Shown: one piece after another, positions 35,784 to 43,777 of the stretch
Layout: each line of letters opens with the position of its first letter
Position numbering within the stretch: position 1 is the first letter of the stretch
NCBI RefSeq assembly: GCF_001758425.2
Contig: NZ_MDSS02000029.1
Span: forward strand, 1 to 44,927
Source: Nesterenkonia sp. PF2B19
Lineage (GTDB): Bacteria > Actinomycetota > Actinomycetes > Actinomycetales > Micrococcaceae
Direction of reading: 5' to 3'
DNA length: 44,927 bases
Notes under the pieces: generated by a model
The model's input: only the letters and a program-made list of their open reading frames with translations
Database searches by the model: none
Told to the model about the DNA's origin: nothing
Program-made: the position numbers and the translations under genes

Positions 35784-36669
35784 TCACTCCGCCGCCTCCA
35801 CCGGCGAAGCCGCCAGAGGTCCTGACCACGGTGCCCACCGAAGCCCCGAAGGAGTGCCCGAGGCCTCGCTGGTGGAGCATCCTGCCCCCCCCGGGTTCGG
35901 AGGAGGCCGCCAGAGTGCTGAGCTCAGCGGCACCAGCCAGCTCCTGGGCTGTGATCTCCGCCAGTGCCTCGCGGAAGCCGTCGACCTGGCCATGGAGCGC
36001 GGTGCCCTCGGCGCTGCGTCCCGGGATCCACGAGCCGAGCAGCGGCAGCGCGAACGGCACGTAGACCAGGACGAACAGTTCCGCGAAGCGGCTGGTGGTC
36101 ACCGGCAGCAGCACCTCACGGCGGAGCCGACCCCATCGGCTGCCCACCGGGCGCCGATGCAACCCCCTGGCGTCCGCCTCACGGGCGATTTCGAATCCGG
36201 TGTCCTCGCCGTCGGCCGTGCCCTTCCGAGCACCGGCGGAGGCTGGCTCTGGAGCCCCGATGATGCGGATGTGACCGCGGGCGGTGTGGTCCAGCCGCGT
36301 GGCGGAGAAGTGCTCGTCCGCGCTCACCGAGTCCCCCAGGAGGCCCGAGAGCGCCGGGGCGTGGCATCTGGGGGCTCCTCCCGTCAGTGGGTCTTCTTCG
36401 GCGAGCCCTCCCAGGACGCGCGGGCGGTCGTCGATCTGGTTCGTCGGGTGTTCGAGGGACCGCCGGGCGCACCGACGGCCATCAGCAGGGTCTCCCCAGT
36501 GGCATCTTCGAGCCAGATCGCGTCCGGCGCCCCGGTGGGGCTGTCTGCGGTGAAGTCTCGATAGCCGTCCTGCCGGAAGACGTGCCCCGCGGGGAGGGTC
36601 CGCAGGCCGACAGCACGAGGGCGCCCGCGGTGAGACCCCCCCAAGCCAGGACGGCGAGGAGCGACGCAT
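35767..36669 (-). CDS. Lipoprotein/membrane protein of unknown function, three apparent frameshifts
   Basis: No single frame covers this gene, but three joined frames give one sensible protein of 301 residues. From ATG at 36669, a missing base near 36663 leads to a signal peptide LLAVLAWGGLTAGALVLSAC with lipobox. A missing base at the GGG at 36596-36598 leads to LPAGHVFRQDGYRDFTADSP, and one at the GGG at 36456-36458 leads to the long frame containing a membrane helix (FAELFVLVYVPFALPLLGSW) and a Gly-rich end (SGGFAGGGGGVRWGGR). Codon third positions are G/C throughout, supporting a real gene. No family recognised; a true pseudogene cannot be excluded. Confidence 0.5.
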   Translation of the reverse strand: MRRSSPSWLGGVSPRAPSCCRPADPPRGARLPAGRLSRLHRRQPHRGAGRDLARRCHWGDPADGRRCARRSLEHPTNQIDDRPRVLGGLAEEDPLTGGAPRCHAPALSGLLGDSVSADEHFSATRLDHTARGHIRIIGAPEPASAGARKGTADGEDTGFEIAREADARGLHRRPVGSRWGRLRREVLLPVTTSRFAELFVLVYVPFALPLLGSWIPGRSAEGTALHGQVDGFREALAEITAQELAGAAELSTLAASSEPGGGRMLHQRGLGHSFGASVGTVVRTSGGFAGGGGGVRWGGR

Positions 36670-36673
36670 GCGA

Positions 36674-37177
36674 TCACCGGGTGCGTGAGGTGACGTGCAC
36701 GTCCAGCGTGGCCAGCGAGGTCTCCAGGAAGTCCGCGCCGAAGGGCGGCATGCCTCCGATCTCCGCGCGGACATGCGCCGGGGTGGCCGACCAGTCATAG
36801 GTCAGCCGGACCTCGGTGCCCGCGCCGTGGGGTGCGAGGTCGTAGCGCCAGATCCAGCCGCCGACGTCGAGCTGTCCTGCGGCGCCGTACTGGCCGGGCT
36901 CCCAGGCGATGGCCCGGTCCTGCTCGAAGAGGACCACTCTGTTGTGCATGACGTAGTCGCCGCCGGCATTGACGTGGTGCATGGCCATCCCGAAGATCTG
37001 TCCCACACGGGTCAGCGGTTCGGAGGAGATCGCCTCCCTGACCCAGTCGGAGGGCTCGGTGTACTGGTGCTGGTCGGGGTCGGTGAGCACGGCGAAGATC
37101 CTGGCGGCCGGGGCCTCGATCAGCCGGTCCCTGTGCAGGGCCTCCTCCGAGGCTCCGTGGGCCCGCCGCCGTCTCAT
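36674..37177 (-). CDS. SRPBCC-fold protein
   Basis: A 167-residue START/SRPBCC-like protein. RLIEAPAARIFAVLTDPDQH at the start, IFGMAMHHVNAGGDYVMHNRVVLF in the middle and EVRLTYDWSATPAH near the end match the polyketide cyclase/AHSA-like helix-grip fold, which binds hydrophobic ligands. The ATG overlaps the DUF899 stop by four bases (ATGA), so the two are translationally coupled; pairing of SRPBCC with DUF899 genes is seen elsewhere. Ligand unknown. Confidence 0.85.
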   Translation of the reverse strand: MRRRRAHGASEEALHRDRLIEAPAARIFAVLTDPDQHQYTEPSDWVREAISSEPLTRVGQIFGMAMHHVNAGGDYVMHNRVVLFEQDRAIAWEPGQYGAAGQLDVGGWIWRYDLAPHGAGTEVRLTYDWSATPAHVRAEIGGMPPFGADFLETSLATLDVHVTSRTR

Positions 37178-37904
37178 GGCCGCTCATCCTCCTGCCGCTC
37201 ATCCTCCTGCGGCCCGTCGTCCTCGCGGCCGCTCCCATAGAGCCGGGCGACCTCCTCGGAGCCCAACCATCCGCTGTAGGTGGGGTCCTGGGGCCATCCC
37301 TCCGGAGAGTCCTGCCACCGTTCCTGCCGTCCGTAGGGCAGCACGTCCACCAGCGCGAAGGTGTGGCTGAGCTGCTCGGTCCCGCGTCCGGAGGAGTGCC
37401 AGGTGCGGTAGACGTCGTCGCCGTCGCGGAGGAAGACGTTGAGGGCGAAGCCTCCGCCCGGCGGGGCGCCGACGTCGCGCCGAAGCTGCTGTCGGCGGTG
37501 GAGTACCAGGTCATCCGGTTGCCGACCTTCTCCCGATACGCCAGGGCATCATGGATCTCACCCTGGGTGACGATCACGAACCGGGCGTCGTAGTGCCGGA
37601 GAAAGTCGAGGCGGGTGAACTGGGAGGTGTAGCCGGTGCAGCCGCCGCACTGCCACTCGGCGCCCGGAGTCCACATGTGGTGGTAGGTGATCAGCTGGGA
37701 GGCCCCGTCGAAGATCTCCGCGAGCCGCACGGGGCCATGCTCACCGGCGAGCGTGTAGTCGGGCATCTTCACCATCGGGAGGCGACGACGCTGCGCGGCG
37801 ACGGCGTCCAGCTCGCGGGTGACCGCCTTCTCCCGGGTGCGCAGTCGCTCCAGCTCCTGCTCCCAGATCTGCTGGTCCACCACCGGCGGCATGGCCCTGT
37901 CCAT
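37174..37904 (-). CDS. DUF899 thioredoxin-like protein, frameshifted near 37478
   Basis: ATG at 37904 follows AGGGAG. LRTREKAVTRELDAVAAQRRRLPMV, YHHMWTPGAEWQCGGCTGYTSQF (with a CxxC pair) and RFVIVTQGEIHDALAYREKVGNRMTWYST define the family, a thioredoxin-fold group of unknown biochemical role. Near 37478 one base is missing; restoring it gives NVFLRDGDDVYRTWHSSGRG and PYGRQERWQDSPEGWPQDP, the standard C-terminal part, 243 residues in all. The acidic C-terminus has a direct repeat (QEDERQEDERP). Confidence 0.85.
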
Positions 37905-38058
37905 GATGCGCTCCCTGCGTTCGACGGCGACGCTCACCCCGCTGACCCCATGTCACTCCATGGCATCGGCGGGCTCTGAGGGTAGGCCGGACGCTTCGCG
38001 GGCTGTCAAGGATCGCAGGCCGGGACGTCTCCGCGAGCGCTCCGAACCATGGCCCGGT

Positions 38059-38598
38059 TCAGAGCCTGGCGCCGGGGCGGGGGCGCAGGCCTCCGACGAC
38101 CAGGGCCAGTCCGGCCACCGCGCAGATGCCCAGGGCCACCATCAGCGGGTCGATCATGACGTTGAGCACCACGGCGGCCAACACCCACAGTGCCAGCATC
38201 AGGCAGATCAGGGCGAAGACCGCCTGCCCGATCCGGGGTCCGCCGCGCCGGCGTCCGGGGGACTTCCCGGGTGCGGTCGCAGCGGCCGGGGCGGAGGGAG
38301 ACTCGGCGGAGGCCGTCTGCTGCATCTCGGCCCGCTCGTACCAGCGGGGGCGACGCTCGGGCTCCTTCCAGGTGAACTCCTGCTCGCTCTGGGCCCTCAG
38401 GGAGTCGGCCAGCAGGGCGTCGACGTCCTCGGGCTCCGGCGGCAGGGGGATGGTCGGTCGGGTCGGGGACGCGGTAGCGGATGCGGCGCCCGTCGGTGAG
38501 TCGGCCGGTGATCCGGCGGACTGCGGGGAGTCAGGGGGCTCTGGGGACGCGCGGCGGTCGGGGGAAGTGGTGCGGGGCTCGTCGTGGTCGTGGGTCAT
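38059..38598 (-). CDS. Two-helix membrane protein with disordered N-terminus
   Basis: 179 residues: about 120 Pro/Ser/Glu-rich residues with no clear fold, then two membrane helices (about 125-147 and 150-170) and a basic end. The ATG overlaps the stop of the PspC gene by four bases, so it is the second gene of the pspC transcript. Possibly an accessory of the envelope-stress module; no family recognised. Confidence 0.65.
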   Translation of the reverse strand: MTHDHDEPRTTSPDRRASPEPPDSPQSAGSPADSPTGAASATASPTRPTIPLPPEPEDVDALLADSLRAQSEQEFTWKEPERRPRWYERAEMQQTASAESPSAPAAATAPGKSPGRRRGGPRIGQAVFALICLMLALWVLAAVVLNVMIDPLMVALGICAVAGLALVVGGLRPRPGARL

Positions 38599-40331
38599 CG
38601 GTCGGCTCCTTCCAGGTCTGCGGCGGTCTCGGCCTGCGTCATGCCGCCCGGGACGGGATAGGTCTCGAACGCCGCCGCATCGGTCAGGTCTCCGGCACCG
38701 GCACCTGCACCAGCTCCGGCACCTGCACCGGCTCCGGCGGCGTCGCTGTCGTCGTGCTGCCCGCCGATGTCACCTTCGACCTGCTCCGCATAGGTGGTCG
38801 CGTCGTAGATCTCCACGCTGTTGAAGGCGGTGTTGGCCGTCAGCAGGATCTGCAGATCCGCATCCTCGTCACCGATCCGGTGCTCGGTGACCTCGGCTCC
38901 GCGGGAGCTGCGCTGCTCGTCCTGGGTATGGATGTCGAGCCGACCCAGCGCCTGACGGGACTGGACGATCAGCGTGGAGTCGTCGGGGATGACCACGGTG
39001 GTGCGGGCGAAGGCGGAGTTCAGCTCGGCGTGGACCACCTCGGTGACGCCAGGCTCGCCACGTCCGGCGAGGTGGCGCAGGTCCATGGTGGTGTTCGCGA
39101 AAGCTGAGTTCAGCGACTCGGCGTCGCTGGTGTAGCTGCCGAACGCCACGTTCGAGCCGCTCACAGAGGGTGCGCTGCCGGGATTCTGGTGGACGAAGAA
39201 GGTCAGCAGCATCGCCACGGTGGCCACCGTCAGCAGGAAGCCGTGCCCGCGCCTGCCGCGCAGTGCCCCCAGCAGGTGCAGCAGAGCCAGCACGGAGACC
39301 AGGCCCACCAGTCCGGCCAGCACCGCGGAGGTGCCGGAGACGCCCAGGACCCACATCGCGGCCAGCACGCCGGAGGCTGCGGCCAGCAACAGACCGAAGG
39401 CGATCATGCGCCGACGCCGGGCCTCTTCCAGGACTCGGGGGTCCCAGGCCACGGCGGCGCCGGCAGGCGCGTCCTGGTGCGGACTGCGGGGGGCGGACGT
39501 CCCGGCGGCGCCGGAGGTGCTGCCCGGACGCTTCCGGAGCCGCCTCCGGAGCCGCTGTCGGCGTCGGAGGCCGTCTCCTTCGGGTACCAGGCCGGGCGCC
39601 CGTCATCACGGACGGATGATGAGCTCCCGGCCTGCGCTTTTCCCTGGGCGTCGTCCTCCTTCACCTGCGCGGAGGCCTCCCGCGCGGCGCGGCGCGCCTC
39701 ATGACGGGCGTGACGGGAGGCCCGGCGAGTCTCCCGGCGGGCCTCCCGGTCCGCCTCCCGCTGCGCCTCACGGCGGAATGCGGCGTCGTCCTCCGTATCC
39801 GCCCGGCCCGGACGAGGAGCCCGCCGGGGCGCAGTGCGGGCCGCCGTCCTCCGCGGTGTGCCGACGCATCAGGGTGTAGACCACCCAGGCGACCACACCG
39901 ATGATCACCAGGTTCAGCAGGATCGCGAACGGCCCGGCCAGGCTCAGCGGGGTGAAGACGTTGAGCGCGCCGATGATCGCTAGGGCGGCGCCGCCGACGA
40001 GTCCGCCGGTGAAGTCTCCGCGCAGCGCCTGCTGCGTCGGGATCCGGCCCTTGGAGTCCGGGATCAGGATCCACGCCAGGCCGTAGAGCAGGATCACCGG
40101 GGAGAAGAACAGCACGAGGGCCACGACGCCGAGGCCACGCACCAGGGTGGCGTCCCAGCGGAGCTTCTGCGCCAGCAGCGCCATGACGCCGCCGGCCCAC
40201 CCGGTGTCCGGACGGGTCAGGCCGGTGGAGCGGATCCAGTCGAAGAACTGGTGGCCGGCCTCAGGCCGGGGGTCCGGCGCCTCCGGCCGTGGCCGGGCGC
40301 CCTCATCGTGGGGAGTGGTCGAGTCATCCAT
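38595..40331 (-). CDS. PspC-domain membrane protein, frameshifts near 39800 and 39503
   Basis: ATG at 40331 with GGAGG just upstream. The N-terminal PspC domain (TGWAGGVMALLAQKLRWDATLVRGLGVVALVL, LYGLAWILIPD) is followed by two more helices, an Arg/Ala/Glu-rich helical linker (AQREADREARRETRRASRHA), a Pro/Gly-rich segment, two to three further helices (FGLLLAAASGVLAAMWVLG) and an extracytoplasmic C-terminal domain resembling LiaF-type DUF2154 parts. One extra base near 39800 and one missing base near 39503 must be corrected to give about 578 residues. The divergent kinase also starts with PspC, so this is probably its sensor partner. Confidence 0.8.
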
Positions 40332-40376
40332 GCCTCCAGCTTCCTCCGCCCCCGGGGGTCTCCGCTATGGGGGTCC

Positions 40377-40424
40377 ACCCTGATCCGACCCTGATCCTTC
40401 CCTCAGAAGCCCGGAATTCCGGGC
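40377..40424. promoter_or_regulatory. Direct repeats and a 16-bp palindrome in the divergent pspC/kinase promoter
   Basis: ACCCTGATCCG and ACCCTGATCCT lie head to tail with an 11-base period at 40377-40398, and GCCCGGAATTCCGGGC, a perfect palindrome, occupies 40409-40424. The spacer between the two genes is only 135 bp. Same-face direct repeats are typical of response-regulator sites; the regulator encoded downstream is the likely ligand. Confidence 0.55.
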
Positions 40425-40466
40425 GACGACGGGTCTCAGGGTCTCCCGCCGTGGCAGGATGGAACC

Positions 40467-41770
40467 ATGGTCACGGACACCGAACGGCCCCCGCTGCGCC
40501 GGGGCACCGGCACCCCCGTGGCCGGCGTGTGCCTGGGCGTCTCCCGGCACCTCGGAGTCTCCCTGCCGGTGGTCCGCGCGGTGATGATCGGCCTGGCCAT
40601 CGCGGGAGGCGTAGGGATCCTCCTGTACTGCTGGCTGTGGATCTTCGTGCCGTCGAGGACGCGCCGGAGGCCACCGCCGGGGTGCGCGGCCTCTCCGGCC
40701 CGGCCGTGGACGGCGAAGGGCCGCCCGGTGCGGAGCCCGCGTCCGACGGCGCGGCGCGTGACGGGACCCAGGGAGCCGCCGACCCGGGGGAACGCATCCG
40801 CCGGGTCCTGGACTCGTTGACCAGCTCGCCGGAGGTGCTGCTGGGCGGCCTGCTGCTCGGTGCGGCCGCCCTGCTGGCGCTGTCCCTGGCCGGGGTCGAG
40901 ATGAACTGGCGGCTCTTCGGGCCGCCCGCGGTGATCCTGGTCGGGATCCTCCTGGCCTGGTCCCAGGTCGACAAGACCGGCCGTGGCGGCGCCGACCACA
41001 GCACGCTGTGGCAGATCGCCGGTGGGGCAGGGCTCGTGGTGGTCTCGCTGCTGGTCATCGCCGGCGGCTTCGTACCGGGCGGGGACCTGCTGCTGGGACT
41101 CATCGTGGCCATGATGCTGCTGGCCGGGATCGCCCTGGTGATCGCCCCGTGGCTGATCCGTCTGTACCGCACCGCAACCACTGAGCGGGCCCGCGCGGCC
41201 GCGGAGGCCGAGCGGGCGGACATCGCCGCCCACCTGCACGACTCGGTGCTGCAGACGCTGGCGATGATCCAGAAGCAGCGTCACGACCCTGCGGCCGTGG
41301 AGCGGCTCGCCCGCAGCCAGGAGCGGCAGCTGCGAGGCTGGCTGTACCGCCAGCAGGAGCACGAGTCCGGCACGCTGAAGGACCAGCTCACCGCGGCCGC
41401 AGCCGAACTGGAGGAGATGCATGACGGCACGGTGGAGGTCGTCGCCGTCGGCGAGTCCCGGCGTCAGGACCACCGTGTGCTGGTGGCCGCCGTCCGGGAG
41501 GCGATCGTCAACGCGCTGAAGCACGCCGGGCCGGCGTCGGTGTATGTGGAGTCCGACGCCGCCCAGGACGCGGTCTTCGTCCGTGACCGGGGCCCAGGGT
41601 TCGACCTCGAGGGGATCGAGGAGGACCGCCTCGGAGTCCGGGAGTCCATCATCGGCAGGATGCGTCGGGCCGGCGGCGAGGCGCGCATCCGTTCGAACGG
41701 CCGAGGCACCGAGGTGCAGCTGTTCATGCCGGTCGACGCCGCCGTCGAGGAGGAGAACGGCCATGACTGA
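40467..41770 (+). CDS. PspC-containing sensor histidine kinase (NarL/LiaS class), frameshifted near 40652
   Basis: ATG at 40467. The first 60 residues form a PspC domain (PVAGVCLGVSRHLGVSLPVVRAV). A missing G near 40652 must be restored (FVP-VEDAPEATAG), for 434 residues. Four helices follow (about 125-145, 150-165, 185-205 and 210-230). The HisKA_3 region carries the phosphorylated His in ERADIAAHLHDSVLQTLAMI; the ATPase has the N box EAIVNALKHAG, G1 RDRGPGFD and a G2-like end GRGTEVQL. The stop overlaps the response regulator by eight bases. Acts in the membrane to sense envelope or salt stress, by analogy with LiaS. Confidence 0.88.
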
Positions 41771-42419
41771 GCTGCATCGGGTGGTGATCGTGGACGACCA
41801 CGCCATCTTCCGCGCCGGGCTGCGCGCCGAGCTGGACGGTCGGGTCGCCGTCGTCGGGGAGGCCCACGACGTCGACTCCGCGGTGCTGGCGGTGCGCGAG
41901 CACCTGCCCGAGGTGGTGCTCCTGGACGTACACCTGCCGGGTGGGACCGGCGGCGGGGGAGCGGAGGTGGTGGCGGGCTGCCGTGACCTGCTGGAGGACG
42001 TGCGGTTCCTGGCGATCAGCGTCTCGGACCAGGCCGAGGACGTGGTTTCGGTCATCCGCGCCGGCGCCCGCGGGTACATCACCAAGACCATCAGCTCGGA
42101 TGACCTGGTCGACGCCGTCGCGGCCGTCGCCGGGGGAGACGCGGTCTTCTCCCCACGGCTGGCCGGGTTTGTGCTGGACGCCTTCGGCACCTCCTCGGTG
42201 GCCCAGGACGTCCGGGACGAGGAGCTGGATCTGCTCTCCGCCCGGGAGGTGGAGGTCATGCGGCTCATCGCGCGGGGCTACACCTACCGGGAGATCGCCT
42301 CGGACCTGTTCATCTCCGTCAAGACCGTGGAGTCCCACGTCTCGAAGGTCTTACGGAAGCTGCAGCTCTCGTCCCGGCATGAGTTGACCCGCTGGGCGGA
42401 GCAGCGCCGGATCGTGTGA
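41763..42419 (+). CDS. LuxR/NarL-type response regulator
   Basis: 218 residues. The receiver domain has Asp11-Asp12, the phospho-acceptor Asp55 in VVLLDVHLP, and Lys in YITKTIS. A LuxR HTH occupies about 150-215 (LSAREVEVMRLIARGYTYREIASDLFISVKTVESHVSKVLRKL). The gene overlaps the kinase gene by eight bases, a clear cognate pair. Expected to bind the repeats at 40377-40424 and control the divergent pspC gene and itself. Confidence 0.95.
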   Translation: MTELHRVVIVDDHAIFRAGLRAELDGRVAVVGEAHDVDSAVLAVREHLPEVVLLDVHLPGGTGGGGAEVVAGCRDLLEDVRFLAISVSDQAEDVVSVIRAGARGYITKTISSDDLVDAVAAVAGGDAVFSPRLAGFVLDAFGTSSVAQDVRDEELDLLSAREVEVMRLIARGYTYREIASDLFISVKTVESHVSKVLRKLQLSSRHELTRWAEQRRIV

Positions 42420-42470
42420 GCGGCCGCCCCTCGTCCCGGAATCAGGCCCGTCCCCACCGGTGGGACGGAC

Positions 42471-43560
42471 TCACCGGTCCGCCGCCTCCGGAGGCGCGCA
42501 GGTGGACTCCCGCATCATCAGCGAGGCGCCAGGGCGGCGCTGCGCGGGGCCTGGTCCACCGGGGCGCCGGATCCGGCGCCCGCGCGCCCAGCTTCCCCGC
42601 GATCCGTTCGACGGCCATCCGCAGAGCCAACGACCCCATCGTGAGCCGGGGCTGGTCGATGCTGGTCAGTCGGGGGCGCAGCACCGAGCACAGGCTGGAG
42701 CTGTCGTAGCCCACTACGCTCAGCTGGTCGGGCAGACGGATCCCGGCGTCCAGGCAGCGCCCCATCAGCTCCGCCGCGATCCGGTCGTTCTGGGTGAAGA
42801 CGGCCGTGGGTCCTTCCCCGCGGAGGACCTGGGAGATCAGGTGGGCCTGTGCCCGGTCCAGGTGCTCGGGACCTTCCACCTGCGGGCCGACCTCCGGCAC
42901 GCGGGCCCGCATCACCTCGGAGTAGGCGCGTCGGCGGTGCATCGCGGCCGTACGAGAGGACCCGGTCAGGTGCAGGATCCGGCGGTGCCCCAGGCTCAGC
43001 AGGTGTTCCACCGCCAGGCGTGCGCCGGCCGCATCCTGGTTCGCCACGGTGTCCACCCCGGGGACCTCCTGAGGGAGTCGGCCGACGACGACGATCGGCA
43101 CCCGCTGGGCCACGGCCTCCAGATGCTGCGGGGGAAGCCAGGAGCTGACCACGATCACCGCTTCGACACCGAGTGCCAGCAGCGAGTCGAGCTCACGGCG
43201 CAGGCGTTCCGGGTCGCGGCGCCCATGGCCGATGACCAGGCGGATGTCCTGCTCGGCGGCCGCGTCCTCGATGCCGTTGGTGACGTCGCGGTGGTAGCTG
43301 CTGCCCAGATCTCCCAGCAGCACTCCGATCAACCCGGTCCGCCCCTGCACCAGCGACCGTGCCCACACATTGGACCGGTAGCCCAGCTGCTGAGCGGCAT
43401 CGAGGATGCGGCTGCGGGTCGCCTCCGACAGTCCGGCCTGACCCCGCACGGCCAGGGACACCGAGGACTTGGAGACCCCGGCGGCGCGGGCCACGTCGTG
43501 GATGGTCGGGGCCCGCCCGGAAGGACGGCGGTCCACGGCGGTGCGGCGGGACGTGTTCAT
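42471..43560 (-). CDS. LacI-family transcriptional regulator, frameshifts near 42567 and 42525
   Basis: ATG at 43560 follows AGGAGG. The N-terminal HTH is PTIHDVARAAGVSKSSVSLAVRG with the hinge helix SNVWARSLVQGRTG; the sugar-binding-like domain includes LIGVLLGDLGSSYHRDVTNGI and DQLSVVGYDSSSLCSVLRPRLTSIDQPR. Two missing bases near 42567 and 42525 restore the normal C-terminus (APVDQAPRSAALAPSLMMREST), 363 residues. The uncorrected frame would read on past it. Two operator-like sites lie between this gene and the divergent HAD gene. Confidence 0.88.
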
Positions 43561-43659
43561 CGGGTGGTGCCCTCCTCGGAGGTCTCGGTGGTCGGCCTGG
43601 TCCTCCCAAGGGACCTGTCGCTCACTGTAGGCCGTCGCCACGCGGCTCCCCGGGGGATC

Positions 43660-43694
43660 TGGCACGTTCCAGCGCCGCAGCATGGAGCGTTCCA
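43660..43694. promoter_or_regulatory. Paired LacI-type operator candidates
   Basis: TGGCACGTTCCA (43660-43671) and TGGAGCGTTCCA (43683-43694) are near-palindromes with a central CG, the hallmark of LacI-family operators, with centres 23 bp apart, about two helical turns. They lie between the divergent LacI and HAD genes. A third weaker candidate, GTTCATGAAC, follows at 43700-43709. Confidence 0.6.
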
Positions 43695-43777
43695 GAATCG
43701 TTCATGAACCGGGACCCGCCCGGTCACCCCCGCTTCGTACGGTCGCAGGGACCTGCCCACGACCTCGGAGGACCCGC

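Noticed and set aside
35692-36564. 290-codon plus-strand frame after the acidic lipoprotein
   Set aside because: It starts inside the lipoprotein gene and shows no motif; the opposite strand has a signal peptide, a membrane helix and better codon third positions.
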